From a virus: a stretch of DNA of 57,307 bases. Numbering within the stretch: the first letter of the stretch is position 1; every line of letters starts with the position of its first letter. The notes under the pieces are model-generated. The model was not told the origin of the DNA. It ran no database searches and saw only the letters and a list, made by a program, of their open reading frames with translations. Positions 1 through 8,809 of this stretch are shown here, piece after piece. Where the stretch lies: positions 1-57,307 of IMG/VR virus record IMGVR_UViG_3300025133_007637; one strand, written 5' to 3'. The position numbers were made by a program, and so were the translations under genes.

Positions 1-179
1 ACTCTGCCAGCCAAATGTATAATTGCATCAGGCTTTAATAGATCAAAAACTGCAAAACATTCAGAAGCATTTCTTAAATCACAATCGTGAGATGATAAAT
101 AATACCAATTAGGATTTTGTTTTTGGAGAGCTTTTCCAACAAAGCCAGTGCCACCTGTGACTAATACTTTGTTATCCAT
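1..179 (-). CDS. Sugar-nucleotide epimerase/reductase, GDP-fucose synthase-like (5' part only)
   Basis: From the ATG at 179 the gene runs off the left edge; 59 codons are visible. The protein starts MDNKVLVTGGTGFVGKALQ, with the Rossmann nucleotide-binding loop GGTGFVG at residues 9-15, and reaches DAIIHLAGR near residue 58, the usual strand and A-G motif of extended short-chain dehydrogenases. The compact N-terminus resembles GDP-L-fucose synthase (Fcl/WcaG) and related cytoplasmic enzymes that finish nucleotide sugars. The catalytic Y-x3-K is outside the window, so the substrate is open. It is the last visible gene of the glycan cassette. Confidence 0.75.
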   Translation of the reverse strand, partial: MDNKVLVTGGTGFVGKALQKQNPNWYYLSSHDCDLRNASECFAVFDLLKPDAIIHLAGR

Positions 180-192
180 GTTTTTTTTCTTA

Positions 193-981
193 TCAACTTT
201 CTTCTGTCGGATCCATGTAACACTTTTTTATATTCGAACTAAATTCTTGTTTTGAAGTTTTTTTGTGGTTTAAAAATACATTCAGTATTTTATTATAGTC
301 CTTTTTTCTAATCTTCTCAATTAAATTATATGTTTTTGCTACAAGATCTTGACTCTTGTTTCTAGCATTTTCCAAAGAAAACTGATTATTATCTGTAGTT
401 GTTAAATGTTTAACAGACCACTCCTTTGAGATTAAAAATACATCATTCATTGTTGAAGCGTGGATAGAAAAACCACCGTTTTCCCCACTAAGAATAATTC
501 CTTCGCTTAAGTAAAACAACGACATTAAATCATCTTGAGAAAACGAGCCATGAAGCTCAACATAATTTTCGTGGTGGTTGTGAAGCTTTTGTGGAGGAAA
601 GCCAATGTTTACAATTTTAATTCCATTATTGAGTAAATAAGGAATAATTTCTTTTAATTCTGGAACTGTCTGCAAAGTATTTGTATTTGATTGCTTTTTT
701 TCAAAATTTCTTGTAACTATAATGTATGTTTTTTTGTCAAAAATTGAACCATACTTCTCTTTTATGTTTTGAAAAGTTTTAAATTCTGGTTTTAAAAAAT
801 TCCCCTCTTTAATAAACGAACACAAGTTTCCAAAATCTCGTTTCCAATGTCCTAGGTCGCGGCCCTTGCTAAACCAACTTGAAAAAACAATATTATCATC
901 TAAATCTGAAATTTCAAAGTCATGGTACTTTACTATTTTAAAATCATTATTATTTTTATATTTTTTTTTGAACAAATTCAA
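193..981 (-). CDS. C-terminal part of a frame-split glycosyltransferase-like protein
   Basis: This frame opens only with a TTG at 981 and has no ribosome binding site. It continues directly from the frame at 956-1255 if the A9 run (T961-T969 on the plus strand) is one base shorter: the joined reading would be ..EFVQKKYKNNND... It holds a Rossmann-like half with KIVNIGFPPQKLH and GIILSGENGGFSIHAS, which resembles the nucleotide-sugar-binding lobe of GT-B glycosyltransferases. The family is not recognised; the role is inferred from position in the glycan cassette. The joined product would be about 355 residues. Confidence 0.55.
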   Translation of the reverse strand: MNLFKKKYKNNNDFKIVKYHDFEISDLDDNIVFSSWFSKGRDLGHWKRDFGNLCSFIKEGNFLKPEFKTFQNIKEKYGSIFDKKTYIIVTRNFEKKQSNTNTLQTVPELKEIIPYLLNNGIKIVNIGFPPQKLHNHHENYVELHGSFSQDDLMSLFYLSEGIILSGENGGFSIHASTMNDVFLISKEWSVKHLTTTDNNQFSLENARNKSQDLVAKTYNLIEKIRKKDYNKILNVFLNHKKTSKQEFSSNIKKCYMDPTEES

Positions 982-1255
982 TTGTATCTTTCCATCTTGT
1001 TGAAGCTAATTCTCTACCATTCTCTACCATAATGTTTAAAACTTCGGGTAAATTTCCACTTTGTTTGTTCATATACTCATTTGATGCCAATAACAGCTCA
1101 TCTGCTTCACTAATTATTCCCACTGCTTTTTCTGGTATTGCACAAATTATTTTGATATTTTTATATCTTTTCTTAAGTTCTCGTAAGAAAAGATTACATT
1201 TTAAAAATGCATGAAATTCTAGAATGGGGCAATAGACAATAAGATCTTTATTCAT
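956..1255 (-). CDS. N-terminal part of a frame-split glycosyltransferase-like protein
   Basis: Ninety-nine codons from ATG 1255. The beta-alpha start (DLIVYCPILEFHAFLKCNLFLRELKKR) looks like the first strand and helix of a GT-B Rossmann lobe. The start codon lies just after the stop of rfbB, with GGAG about 11 bases upstream. The frame ends inside the A9 run, 26 bases past the beginning of the next open frame. I read 956-1255 and 193-981 as one gene interrupted by a homopolymer slip (sequencing error, true mutation or phase variation). Function not recognised beyond the glycan context. Confidence 0.55.
   Translation of the reverse strand: MNKDLIVYCPILEFHAFLKCNLFLRELKKRYKNIKIICAIPEKAVGIISEADELLLASNEYMNKQSGNLPEVLNIMVENGRELASTRWKDTIEFVQKKI
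961..969 (-). other. A9 homopolymer at the junction of two open frames
   Basis: On the minus strand the junction reads GTTCAAAAAAAAATATAA. With nine A the upstream frame stops at TAA; with eight A the two frames fuse without loss of any residue. Runs like this are the usual site of phase-variable slippage in surface-glycan genes, and also of assembly error. Confidence 0.6.
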
Positions 1256-1259
1256 TGAC

Positions 1260-2204
1260 TTACCATCTCCAGCTTTTATGTTTTATAATTTTTTCTATTT
1301 CACTATCAAAATTCTTTTGCGGTTTCCAACCCAATTTACGCAATTTAGAATCATCTAAAGCATAACGTAGGTCTTGGCCTTCTCTCACAACTGAAAAATC
1401 TACATAATTTTCCCAATTGTCTAAAGTTCCATTAAAAGATTTAATAATTTTCTTTACAGTATCAATGTTTTTTTGCTCAAAGCCACCAGCAACATTGTAA
1501 ATCTCATTAACTTTCCCTGAATCTATTATTGTCATCGCAGCATTAGCAGTATCGCTCGCATGAAGCCAATTTCGTGTTGGCGTTCCGCCGTTATGTAATC
1601 TAATCTTTTTTCCTCTCATCAAATTTTTAATTGAAAGAGGAATTAGCTTTTCAGGATATTGGCCGATTCCATAGTTGTTCGTGGGACGCAAAATAATGTA
1701 TTTGATTTCATAGGTTCGTGACCAGGCATGAATTAACATGTCGGCGGCAGCTTTAGACGCAGAATAGGGATTGCTGGGCCTTAGAAGATCGTTTTCTGTA
1801 TGAGATCCCTCGATAATGTCACCATAAACTTCGTCTGTGCTAATGTGAAACAAAATTGGTCTGTCGTTACAATTTACAGGTTTAATTCTAACGTTTTCTA
1901 AGAGATTTTTAACACCGTTTATATTACTTTCTATAAACTTGTCGCTATTCACAATACTATTACCAACATGAGATTCTGCGGCAAAGTTTACTACATAATC
2001 GCAGTCATAAAGATTATTTAAATTTTTGATGTCGCACTTATCAAAAGCAAAGTTGGGATAATTTTTAAATTCTTTTAACAGTTCGTTATTTGAGGCATAA
2101 GTCATTTTATCAACGCCTCTAACGTGCCAACCTCGATTAAGTGCTTGGCGAGTAAAATAGGAGCCCATAAATCCCAAACAACCTGTTACATAAACTATCT
2201 TCAC
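1260..2204 (-). CDS. rfbB: dTDP-glucose 4,6-dehydratase-like enzyme (RfbB/RmlB family)
   Basis: A 314-residue extended SDR that would convert an NDP-glucose to the 4-keto-6-deoxy sugar with bound NAD+. Visible features: a variant dinucleotide loop TGCLGFMGS at residues 7-15 (usually TGGAGFIG), AAESHV near residue 75, the catalytic HISTDEVYGD with the Asp/Glu pair that does the dehydration, YSASKAAAD carrying the Tyr/Lys pair, and REGQDLRYALD near the C-terminus. Length matches bacterial RmlB somewhat on the short side (usually 330-360). It overlaps the next gene upstream, rfbH, by four bases, and together they make a 3,6-dideoxyhexose type of route plausible. Whether the carrier is CDP or dTDP cannot be read. 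Confidence 0.88.
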   Translation of the reverse strand: MKIVYVTGCLGFMGSYFTRQALNRGWHVRGVDKMTYASNNELLKEFKNYPNFAFDKCDIKNLNNLYDCDYVVNFAAESHVGNSIVNSDKFIESNINGVKNLLENVRIKPVNCNDRPILFHISTDEVYGDIIEGSHTENDLLRPSNPYSASKAAADMLIHAWSRTYEIKYIILRPTNNYGIGQYPEKLIPLSIKNLMRGKKIRLHNGGTPTRNWLHASDTANAAMTIIDSGKVNEIYNVAGGFEQKNIDTVKKIIKSFNGTLDNWENYVDFSVVREGQDLRYALDDSKLRKLGWKPQKNFDSEIEKIIKHKSWRW

Positions 2205-3541
2205 TTAATGCCTTCGAAAAACTCATCTACTGATTTTTTGATGTATCTAATTTTATCATCTGTGATTCCGATAAAAGTTCCCAAAAAGAAAGAGTTAGTT
2301 GTTACTTGTTGGGCAACAGGGAACATTTCATCTAGATCTCCGTAATCAGAAGCCATGTGGTGATAGCCTGGATGTGTTAGAATATTGCCAGCAAAGAACG
2401 AACGGGTTTGAATTTTTTTGCCTTCAAGATGAGAAATGATGTCTTGCTTTTTAAAAGGCGCATCTTTTTTAACTGTCATCAAATAGGCAAACCAACAAGG
2501 ATCTGAGTTCGGGGTTGCTTTCGGCAAATGAAAATACTTTTCATAGGGTTTAAAAACCTCATTTAATTTAAGAAAATTAAACTTTCTTGCATGATCCATT
2601 TCAGGTAATTTTTTAAGTTGTTCTAATCCCATAGATGCCTGGAGATCAAGAGGTTTAAGATTAAAACCAATATCATCAAAAACATAACGATGATCATAAA
2701 CTGCTTCTTTCAAACCAGGAAGCCAATTCTTAAATCGATTGCCGCAAGCAGTTCCGTCCACAACGTTTCCTGGTTTCATTGTATTGCAATAACAGGCGCG
2801 GCCCCAATCTCTCAGGCTGGACACAGCCTTTCTAATTTTCTTATTATTTGTAGCAACAAATCCACCTTCGCCCATTGTCATGTGATGTGCCGGAAAGAAA
2901 GAACATGTTGAAATATCGCCAAAAGAGCCTAGTTTTTTGCCTCTATAGGTCGAACCAAGGGCATCACATGAGTCTTCTAAGAAAATAAGATTATTTTCTC
3001 TAACGATTTTCATTAATCTATCCATATCTGGAGGATTGCCCAAAACATGAGCAAAAGTTATGGCTCTGATTTCAGGATCATTCTTAACCAATTCTTCAAC
3101 TTGATTCAAGTCCAAATTCAAATCAGGTAATGTTACATCAACGAAAACTGGCTTGAATCCTAGCTGAATAATTGGATTAATTGTTGTTGGAAAACCAACA
3201 ACCGGAGTTATAATTTTTGAACCCTCTGGAAGAGCAAATCCTTTTTTGGATTTTGTAGCAGCCATCATTAATAAATTGGCTGAACTTCCAGAATTCACAA
3301 GACAACCAAATTTCATGCCAAGATGCTTTGGAAAGGCCATTTCAAATAGATTAGAGTCTTTCCCAAAAATAAGCCATTCGCTCAAAAGAGATTTTATAGC
3401 TTCGCGATATTCATTCTTGTCAAAGTGTGGGCCGGAATAGGAAACCCAATCCTCGCCCGGTTTCCAAGACTCGTTTTGTCGCTTTTCGTCAATGTAGTCT
3501 TCAACTAAAGATAAAATGTTTTCTAATTTTGTGTCAATCAT
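2201..3541 (-). CDS. rfbH: 3-dehydratase of 3,6-dideoxyhexose synthesis, RfbH/E1 type (DegT/StrS fold)
   Basis: A 446-residue PMP-dependent enzyme of the DegT/DnrJ/EryC1/StrS superfamily. The PLP-lysine of the aminotransferases is replaced by histidine in SFFPAHHMTMGEGG (H219-H220), the mark of CDP-6-deoxy-L-threo-D-glycero-4-hexulose-3-dehydrase (E1, RfbH/DdhC) and of ColD. C192-x57-C250-x-C252 follow the spacing of the E1 [2Fe-2S] ligands, with C266 as the likely fourth, which favours E1 over ColD. E1 removes the C3 hydroxyl and needs an iron-sulfur reductase (E3) that is not in this window. Overlaps rfbB by four bases. Confidence 0.88.
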   Translation of the reverse strand: MIDTKLENILSLVEDYIDEKRQNESWKPGEDWVSYSGPHFDKNEYREAIKSLLSEWLIFGKDSNLFEMAFPKHLGMKFGCLVNSGSSANLLMMAATKSKKGFALPEGSKIITPVVGFPTTINPIIQLGFKPVFVDVTLPDLNLDLNQVEELVKNDPEIRAITFAHVLGNPPDMDRLMKIVRENNLIFLEDSCDALGSTYRGKKLGSFGDISTCSFFPAHHMTMGEGGFVATNNKKIRKAVSSLRDWGRACYCNTMKPGNVVDGTACGNRFKNWLPGLKEAVYDHRYVFDDIGFNLKPLDLQASMGLEQLKKLPEMDHARKFNFLKLNEVFKPYEKYFHLPKATPNSDPCWFAYLMTVKKDAPFKKQDIISHLEGKKIQTRSFFAGNILTHPGYHHMASDYGDLDEMFPVAQQVTTNSFFLGTFIGITDDKIRYIKKSVDEFFEGIK

Positions 3542-3543
3542 TT

Positions 3544-3849
3544 TTATATTTCTTCTATCCTCTTTGTTTTATCACAAATTAATAAATCATAATGAGGTTT
3601 GCCCATTTTTAATTCATGGTGTTTAACATTCCATTCTTCAAGTTGATTTTTAGTTAATTCAGTCCAATCGAGTCCGGTTCCACTCCCCCGAGCGGTCCAA
3701 TAAATTATTTCATTTCCTTCATCGTATAAGTTATTAACCAAAGAAATATTATCTATAAGTGGGGTGGCCTTGCTATAATCTCTCGATTCATTCGGATTTG
3801 AATTCTTGTGTTCACAAATTGTTTCATCGATGTCTACATATATTATCAT
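3544..3849 (-). CDS. Small HAD-superfamily phosphatase of the glycan cassette
   Basis: A 101-residue protein with the HAD nucleophile motif near its start (IYVDIDETICEH, D6 and D8), motif II threonine in IIYWTARGSG and a lysine/aspartate end motif GKPHYDLLICD. There is no cap domain, so it is a minimal C0-type HAD like those found next to capsule and sialic-acid genes (often annotated capsular biosynthesis protein). It shares its ATG with the stop of the neuB-like gene (TAATG-type overlap at 3849). A sugar-phosphate phosphatase between the two neu-like genes and rfbH is the likeliest role. Confidence 0.75.
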   Translation of the reverse strand: MIIYVDIDETICEHKNSNPNESRDYSKATPLIDNISLVNNLYDEGNEIIYWTARGSGTGLDWTELTKNQLEEWNVKHHELKMGKPHYDLLICDKTKRIEEI

Positions 3850-4700
3850 TATTCCCCTCTCAACTTTTTTCTAATAGAAATTTCGGCTGGTGTCACAACT
3901 TTATTAGAAGATCCCAAAATAGTATTAATATTTGAACACCTCTTTTTAAGCTTATCCATTCCCATAACTTCTAGACTTGCTTTCTGATCAGTGCCCCATA
4001 AATTATGAGAAAGGGTTATATGCCTTTCAATTACTTCGGCACCCAAAGCCACAGCAATAACTGTAGGCTCTAAATCTTCCTCGTGGCCCGAATATCCGAT
4101 CACACAATCATATCGTTCCTTATAAAATGGTATTAAATTTAAATTAAGTTCTGCGGGTGGCGTAGGATAGCTCGAATTGGTGTGCATTACTACTGGACTT
4201 TTGCCATTTTTCATTATTAAATTAACTGCTACATCAACTTCTCTCAGCGTAGACATTCCAGTAGACATTATTACTTGCACTCCAGATTTTGCACTCTCTA
4301 TAAGCAATTCCGTTTTTGTTATTAACGCTGAAGGGATCTTTATAAAAGGAACTTCATAATGTTTTAAAAAATTTAAACTATCCAAGTCCCACACAGATGC
4401 AGTCCAATCTAAAGGCTTCTCTAAACAATATTTGCGTACTTGATCATATTCTTTTTTCTGAAACTCGATTTTATATTTATAATCCAAATATGTCATCTTC
4501 CCCCACGGGGTTTCTCTCATCACCCCTTTTTGGTGTTCGGGAACACAAATATCTGGATTTCTTTTTTGGAACTTCGCACAATCCCAGTTACATGCATTTA
4601 CCGCATCAATTAGTTTTTTGGCAATTTGAATATCGCCATTATGATTTATTCCTATTTCTCCGATAAAATATGGATGTTCCAATTTATTAAAATCTAGCAT
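3849..4700 (-). CDS. neuB: N-acetylneuraminate/nonulosonate synthase-like enzyme (NeuB family)
   Basis: TIM-barrel PEP-condensing enzyme that would join PEP to a six-carbon amino sugar to give a nine-carbon sialic-type acid. Visible: the start FIGEIGINHNGD, DCAKFQKRN, a catalytic KIPSA near residue 120, VIMSTGMST, GYSGHEEDL, ERHITLSHNLWGTDQKASL. The ATG at 4700 was chosen because GAGGAG lies eight bases upstream; the open frame extends 20 codons further without support. At 283 residues it lacks the C-terminal antifreeze-like (SAF) domain of normal NeuB (about 345), which normally closes the active site of the partner subunit. Next to a NeuA-like transferase. Confidence 0.82.
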   Translation of the reverse strand: MLDFNKLEHPYFIGEIGINHNGDIQIAKKLIDAVNACNWDCAKFQKRNPDICVPEHQKGVMRETPWGKMTYLDYKYKIEFQKKEYDQVRKYCLEKPLDWTASVWDLDSLNFLKHYEVPFIKIPSALITKTELLIESAKSGVQVIMSTGMSTLREVDVAVNLIMKNGKSPVVMHTNSSYPTPPAELNLNLIPFYKERYDCVIGYSGHEEDLEPTVIAVALGAEVIERHITLSHNLWGTDQKASLEVMGMDKLKKRCSNINTILGSSNKVVTPAEISIRKKLRGE

Positions 4701-4713
4701 TGTGTATCTCCTC

Positions 4714-5358
4714 TTATTTCTTTTCTTTAAATTCTTTAAGGTCGCTCTCATAGTCAACATCCACTATTGTATCGGACAAGGGGTAGAAGAATGTATCTTC
4801 ATAATATAAATTGTTGTCCAAACGATTTAAAATATTAGGGCTTGTAATTACCGTATAATGGCAAGCCTCAAAACACGCAGGATACTCTTGCCTTCTATAT
4901 AATTGATGATCAACAACTTTTGCCCCTTTCGATCCGTCTACAACAAGATAGCACATATAAGGATGAGTTAAAATTTTTTTTTGGCACAGGAGCGACTGGG
5001 CACCAGCTTTTAAATAAAAATCATATATTTTTTTAATATCATCAAATTTTCGTTGAGGGTAAGTTAAATACAGCGTGATTAAATCTTGAGTAGGAGATAT
5101 ATTAAATTTCTCTACTGCATCTTTTATAACAAGCTTCATACTCGTATCGTCCTGACACAAACTAGAGTCTCTTTTTAAAATTTTAAAGTTATATCTTTCG
5201 GCTCGTTTTATCAACTCTTCATCATCGGTAGTGAAAATGGTTCGCTCACATAAATATGCAGGTATTTTTTGGGCTGTATAATCAAAAAGGTATCTATTTT
5301 TATTTGGGAACCCTTTAGAATTTTTACGTGCCGGAATAATTATCCAAGCATTTTTCAT
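4714..5358 (-). CDS. neuA: CMP-sugar cytidylyltransferase (NeuA-like)
   Basis: About 214 residues; opens MKNAWIIIPARKNSKGFPNKN, the nucleotide-binding signature of CMP-N-acetylneuraminate synthetases, followed by FTTDDEEL, DLITLYLTYPQRK and a terminal DTIVDVDYESDLKEF typical of the family end. It would activate the NeuB product with CTP. A longer GTG start at 5379 is possible, but the ATG at 5358 matches where family members begin. Only two bases separate the GTG from the stop of the radical SAM gene, so the genes are surely co-transcribed. Confidence 0.82.
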   Translation of the reverse strand: MKNAWIIIPARKNSKGFPNKNRYLFDYTAQKIPAYLCERTIFTTDDEELIKRAERYNFKILKRDSSLCQDDTSMKLVIKDAVEKFNISPTQDLITLYLTYPQRKFDDIKKIYDFYLKAGAQSLLCQKKILTHPYMCYLVVDGSKGAKVVDHQLYRRQEYPACFEACHYTVITSPNILNRLDNNLYYEDTFFYPLSDTIVDVDYESDLKEFKEKK

Positions 5359-5381
5359 CAACTCAGATTCATATTCCACAA

Positions 5382-7079
5382 TTACATCTCAAGTATTTTT
5401 TCTGTTTGGTCAGTATCAATATATTCTCTTGCCTGTAAAAATGTATCCATCGGCATGTTTCCAAAATTTACAGGATTTCCATACATATCATTCAACACTT
5501 TTGTAGCGTCATCCAATTCTAGCACATACTGATAAAAATTTTCATCACAAATTGGCTCTCCATCGCTATCAAAGGAAATATTAAAATGTTTAGACAACTC
5601 CGGGCGGACTTCGCGCCACATTTCGGTCCCTGGATATGCCGTTGCAGTAAACATACGAGCATTAACACTATCGTAAGCTCGCTTATATTCTGAAGTGCCC
5701 GGTACTAAATCCTTAGTACAAAAATTTTGTTGCCACTTAATAAAAGCTACGCTAGTTTGAAGATGCTCTAATTCTTCGCCGGGGAAGGCCATAATCCAAG
5801 TGCAGTTTCCATGAATATCGGCTTCCTTACAATTCTTAACCGCATTTACCATTGTAGTCGGAAAATCATAAATCTTCCCATTGATTCGTGTGGATGTTAT
5901 GCCATTCTTTAAAATAAATCCCCCTTTTTTCATATTCTCTAGTGTAATTGGAGATGCTGATTCTGCACCGAAACCAATATAAACACATCCAGATTCGGCC
6001 ATGTCAAAAAGTCGAGAATCAGCCTCGTCCATTCTAGTGTGAGTTCCCCACTTGATTTTGTCTATCCCGTATTCCTTAAAGACTGGCACCATTCGTTTAA
6101 TTCTTCTTTTATCTACGGCAAAGTTATCATCAGGAAATCCTATAAAATCCAAATTATAGGTATCTATATATTCTCGAATTTGTTTTGCAATATGCTCACA
6201 ACTTCTCATCCCGTAATTTCTTTCTCCCTGGGAACCTCTATAACAAAAAGTACACGCATAAGGACAGCCACGACTACTTACCGTGGTTAAACTTCTTTTC
6301 ATCTCAAACGGAGTAGCAGAACTATTATTGGCTCCTAATCCCCACACAGGAACCTTGATATAATCTTCTAATAAATTATAACCATGTGGATCTGACTCCA
6401 GTAAATCCAACGCAGCATAAGGCAATTTATTTAAATCTCTAGGTCTATTTCCCTCGTACTTAAACCGATGCTTTCCACCCACGTACTCAACATAATGCTG
6501 ACTTATTTGTTGAGACTTGACCGCTTTGTTAATTCCAAGCATCTTGATTGTTTTCACATCATTTAATATAGACAAGATCACATCATCACCTTCAGATCGG
6601 GCAATAGCATCTAATTCAGGAATCCACTTAAATAATCCCATGCTAATTTCTGTAGCAAGACCATTTCCAGTAACAAGAAAACAATCCCGCTGGTGTCTTC
6701 GGATAATTTTTGAAATTTGTTGCTGCCACCTTAAAGTCGTTATCTTTCCTGACAAAGCTATAATATCTTGATCACCAACATTTTCTAAATGCTTGAGAAT
6801 TATAGATTCTGCTTCAAGATAACTCAAGTGGCGACCATTAGGAAGGTTGCGATTAATTGCGATTTCATCTTTAATTCGATAACCGTTTAAATCAATAATA
6901 TGGGGCTCGGCTCCGTGATTTCTTGCAATTGAGGCTAAGATACCCGGACCCTCGGGAGGAACATTAGGAAGGGCGGCCTCTCGTAGTGGCATATTGATAA
7001 AAGTTATCTTTATCCCCCGAAAACTATTAGAAGAAAAATCTTCTACAGAATTTTTTATAATAGAAAGCAACTTGGACAT
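5382..7079 (-). CDS. B12-binding-type radical SAM enzyme
   Basis: A 565-residue protein. The N-terminal part (residues about 25-190) has the order of a cobalamin-binding domain (ITFINMPLREAALPNVPPEGPG, ..EPHIIDLNGYR.., ITGNGLAT-like turn), though the DxHxxG histidine ligand is not evident. The radical SAM core follows with SSRGCPYACTFCYRGSQG (the [4Fe-4S] C-x3-C-x2-C motif), then DFIGFPDDNFAV and GFGAESAS strands. Proteins of this architecture do methyl transfers, epimerisations and ring rearrangements on sugars and lipids. Within this cassette an unusual sugar modification is the simplest guess. Substrate unknown. Confidence 0.82.
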   Translation of the reverse strand: MSKLLSIIKNSVEDFSSNSFRGIKITFINMPLREAALPNVPPEGPGILASIARNHGAEPHIIDLNGYRIKDEIAINRNLPNGRHLSYLEAESIILKHLENVGDQDIIALSGKITTLRWQQQISKIIRRHQRDCFLVTGNGLATEISMGLFKWIPELDAIARSEGDDVILSILNDVKTIKMLGINKAVKSQQISQHYVEYVGGKHRFKYEGNRPRDLNKLPYAALDLLESDPHGYNLLEDYIKVPVWGLGANNSSATPFEMKRSLTTVSSRGCPYACTFCYRGSQGERNYGMRSCEHIAKQIREYIDTYNLDFIGFPDDNFAVDKRRIKRMVPVFKEYGIDKIKWGTHTRMDEADSRLFDMAESGCVYIGFGAESASPITLENMKKGGFILKNGITSTRINGKIYDFPTTMVNAVKNCKEADIHGNCTWIMAFPGEELEHLQTSVAFIKWQQNFCTKDLVPGTSEYKRAYDSVNARMFTATAYPGTEMWREVRPELSKHFNISFDSDGEPICDENFYQYVLELDDATKVLNDMYGNPVNFGNMPMDTFLQAREYIDTDQTEKILEM

Positions 7080-7128
7080 TTTCTAAAGCCTCACTTCTAG
7101 ATCAGATTTATCTTATCTATTAGATTTT

Positions 7129-7971
7129 TCATAATTTGTTGTTGTCTCGAAATGATAAATTATAAGGTAATTTATTATTTTTAAAAGACAGGTTGTGTAT
7201 TTCGACCCCATTATTATACCCTATTTTGCATAAATATTGTAGGTCATTTATGATTTGCTTTCTTTCAAAAGGATCATCAAAAGCATAAAGCTCCTGAGAT
7301 GTTTTTGATGATTTTATTTTTTCGTCAGTATAACCAGCATGTGTGTGTCCAGTTTTAGAAAGAGCCTCTGAATACGAAAGATCAAAACCTGTAACATGGA
7401 TTGGATTACAACCCAAAAACAAAGCTAATGCAATCATGTGATTGGTAACAGTATTACAGTGAGAATAGGCTGATTTAAATCCATATTTAGAAGCTAACAT
7501 AGATTGAAAGACTTTGTGTTCCCACAACCACGGATAAATCTCAAAAGAATCATCATCAAATTCTTCAAGTAATTTCTCAAATTCTGTTTTCAGTGGAATG
7601 GTGATCAAAGAGTTAATTTTTCTTTTTTGACATTCCCTTAAAGACTCTTTTAACGCCTCATAAGAATTAGCTGCAACCCAATAATCCGGTTGAAAATCTT
7701 CATCGAAGAAGTCTGGTATTAAATGAAAATCATTACAAGTTATTTTAACATAAGATTTATAAGATTCCTTATCCAACTCTAATAAACTTGGACCATGTGC
7801 AAGCACTACAGCGGGTTTGTTTTTGTGGAAATCTTTTAATGATAAAATCTTATCATAGCCATTTATCATTTTTTGGCGAAATAAAGATTCGTTCTTAACA
7901 AAATTAAATTCTTGACCTATTTTTGTTTTTAAATCTACATTTTCTACAAATTCTCTAATTTGTCTTTGCAT
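7129..7971 (-). CDS. DUF115/GT42-like putative glycosyltransferase
   Basis: A 280-residue protein with AVVLAHGPSLLELD (glycine-rich nucleotide loop), ITCNDFHLIPDF, PDYWVAANSYE, a histidine/threonine segment HCNTVTNHMIALALFLGC and IHVTGFDLSYS. This order is shared by DUF115/MptE-like proteins and by CAZy GT42 sialyltransferases (GPSL, CN-x-F, T..A.A.ALG..I...G.D). With NeuB- and NeuA-like genes in the same operon, transfer of a CMP-nonulosonate is attractive but unproven. It overlaps the neighbouring SDR gene by 17 bases. Confidence 0.6.
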   Translation of the reverse strand: MQRQIREFVENVDLKTKIGQEFNFVKNESLFRQKMINGYDKILSLKDFHKNKPAVVLAHGPSLLELDKESYKSYVKITCNDFHLIPDFFDEDFQPDYWVAANSYEALKESLRECQKRKINSLITIPLKTEFEKLLEEFDDDSFEIYPWLWEHKVFQSMLASKYGFKSAYSHCNTVTNHMIALALFLGCNPIHVTGFDLSYSEALSKTGHTHAGYTDEKIKSSKTSQELYAFDDPFERKQIINDLQYLCKIGYNNGVEIHNLSFKNNKLPYNLSFRDNNKL

Positions 7972-8809
7972 TACAAAAATCCTTTATAACCTTTTCCAAA
8001 CTGCTGTCTAAACCCTGTAGTTTTAAATTTAAAGAATTAAGATTATCTGCACACCCAGTATATTCCGGGGAAAATCCACCTTCTAATACTTTAATTTTAG
8101 GCTTTATAATCATAATCTTGTAAATTTTTTTAATCACTTCTTTTAATTCTACCTTTTCAGTATAGCATAAATTTAAATCCCTTGTCAACACCTTTTTATC
8201 ATAATTTTCTAAATAATAATCTATTACTTTACAAACATCATCAGCTGCAAAAAAATCCATTACCTTATTCTGGTGTATAATGGGGGCTTCGCCCTTCAAA
8301 ATTCTATTAACAGAACCCTTTATAAACCTATCTTCTTTTTCAAATTTACCAAAACAACCAAAAAGCCTGAAGTTGAAAAAATTCTCATCTGATTCTCTTA
8401 TTTTTTTTGAAATAAGATTTTTAGCTATTCCATAATAATCCAAAGGTACAAAATTTAAAATTTCCTCCTCTGAGGCGTTAATCACGCCATTGGGACGATT
8501 GAATTCTGCCCCGGAGCCGAAATTGATCAAAACCTTAAACTTATCCGAATTTTGAATAAGATTCTCAAACATTTTTAGATTATTTATAAAATCTGAGAAT
8601 GTGTCGTTATCATTTCTTTTTCCGCCTGAAATAGCGGTGTGTATTACTGCATCAACTTTGAAATTTAAAAAAAAGTTATCGACTTCCTCTTTTGAAGACA
8701 CATCAAGAACAGTTCTATTGGTGGCGATCAAATCATGCTTAGAGTTTAAAAAAGAGTTACAGATCTCTTTACTTAAAAAACTATTACATCCAGTTATTAA
8801 AATTCTCAA
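7955..8809 (-). CDS. Extended short-chain dehydrogenase, NAD-dependent sugar epimerase/reductase
   Basis: 284 residues. Rossmann loop ITGCNSFLSKE at the start (variant of TGxxGxxG with the middle glycine replaced), VDAVIHTAISGG, INFGSGAEF, and YYGIAKNLISKK with the catalytic Tyr-x3-Lys; VMDFFAADDVCKVIDYYL is the usual substrate-domain strand. It starts with TTG overlapping the stop of the transketolase half (TATTGA). Likely a reductase or epimerase acting on a nucleotide sugar of the cassette. Confidence 0.72.
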   Translation of the reverse strand: MRILITGCNSFLSKEICNSFLNSKHDLIATNRTVLDVSSKEEVDNFFLNFKVDAVIHTAISGGKRNDNDTFSDFINNLKMFENLIQNSDKFKVLINFGSGAEFNRPNGVINASEEEILNFVPLDYYGIAKNLISKKIRESDENFFNFRLFGCFGKFEKEDRFIKGSVNRILKGEAPIIHQNKVMDFFAADDVCKVIDYYLENYDKKVLTRDLNLCYTEKVELKEVIKKIYKIMIIKPKIKVLEGGFSPEYTGCADNLNSLNLKLQGLDSSLEKVIKDFCNAKTN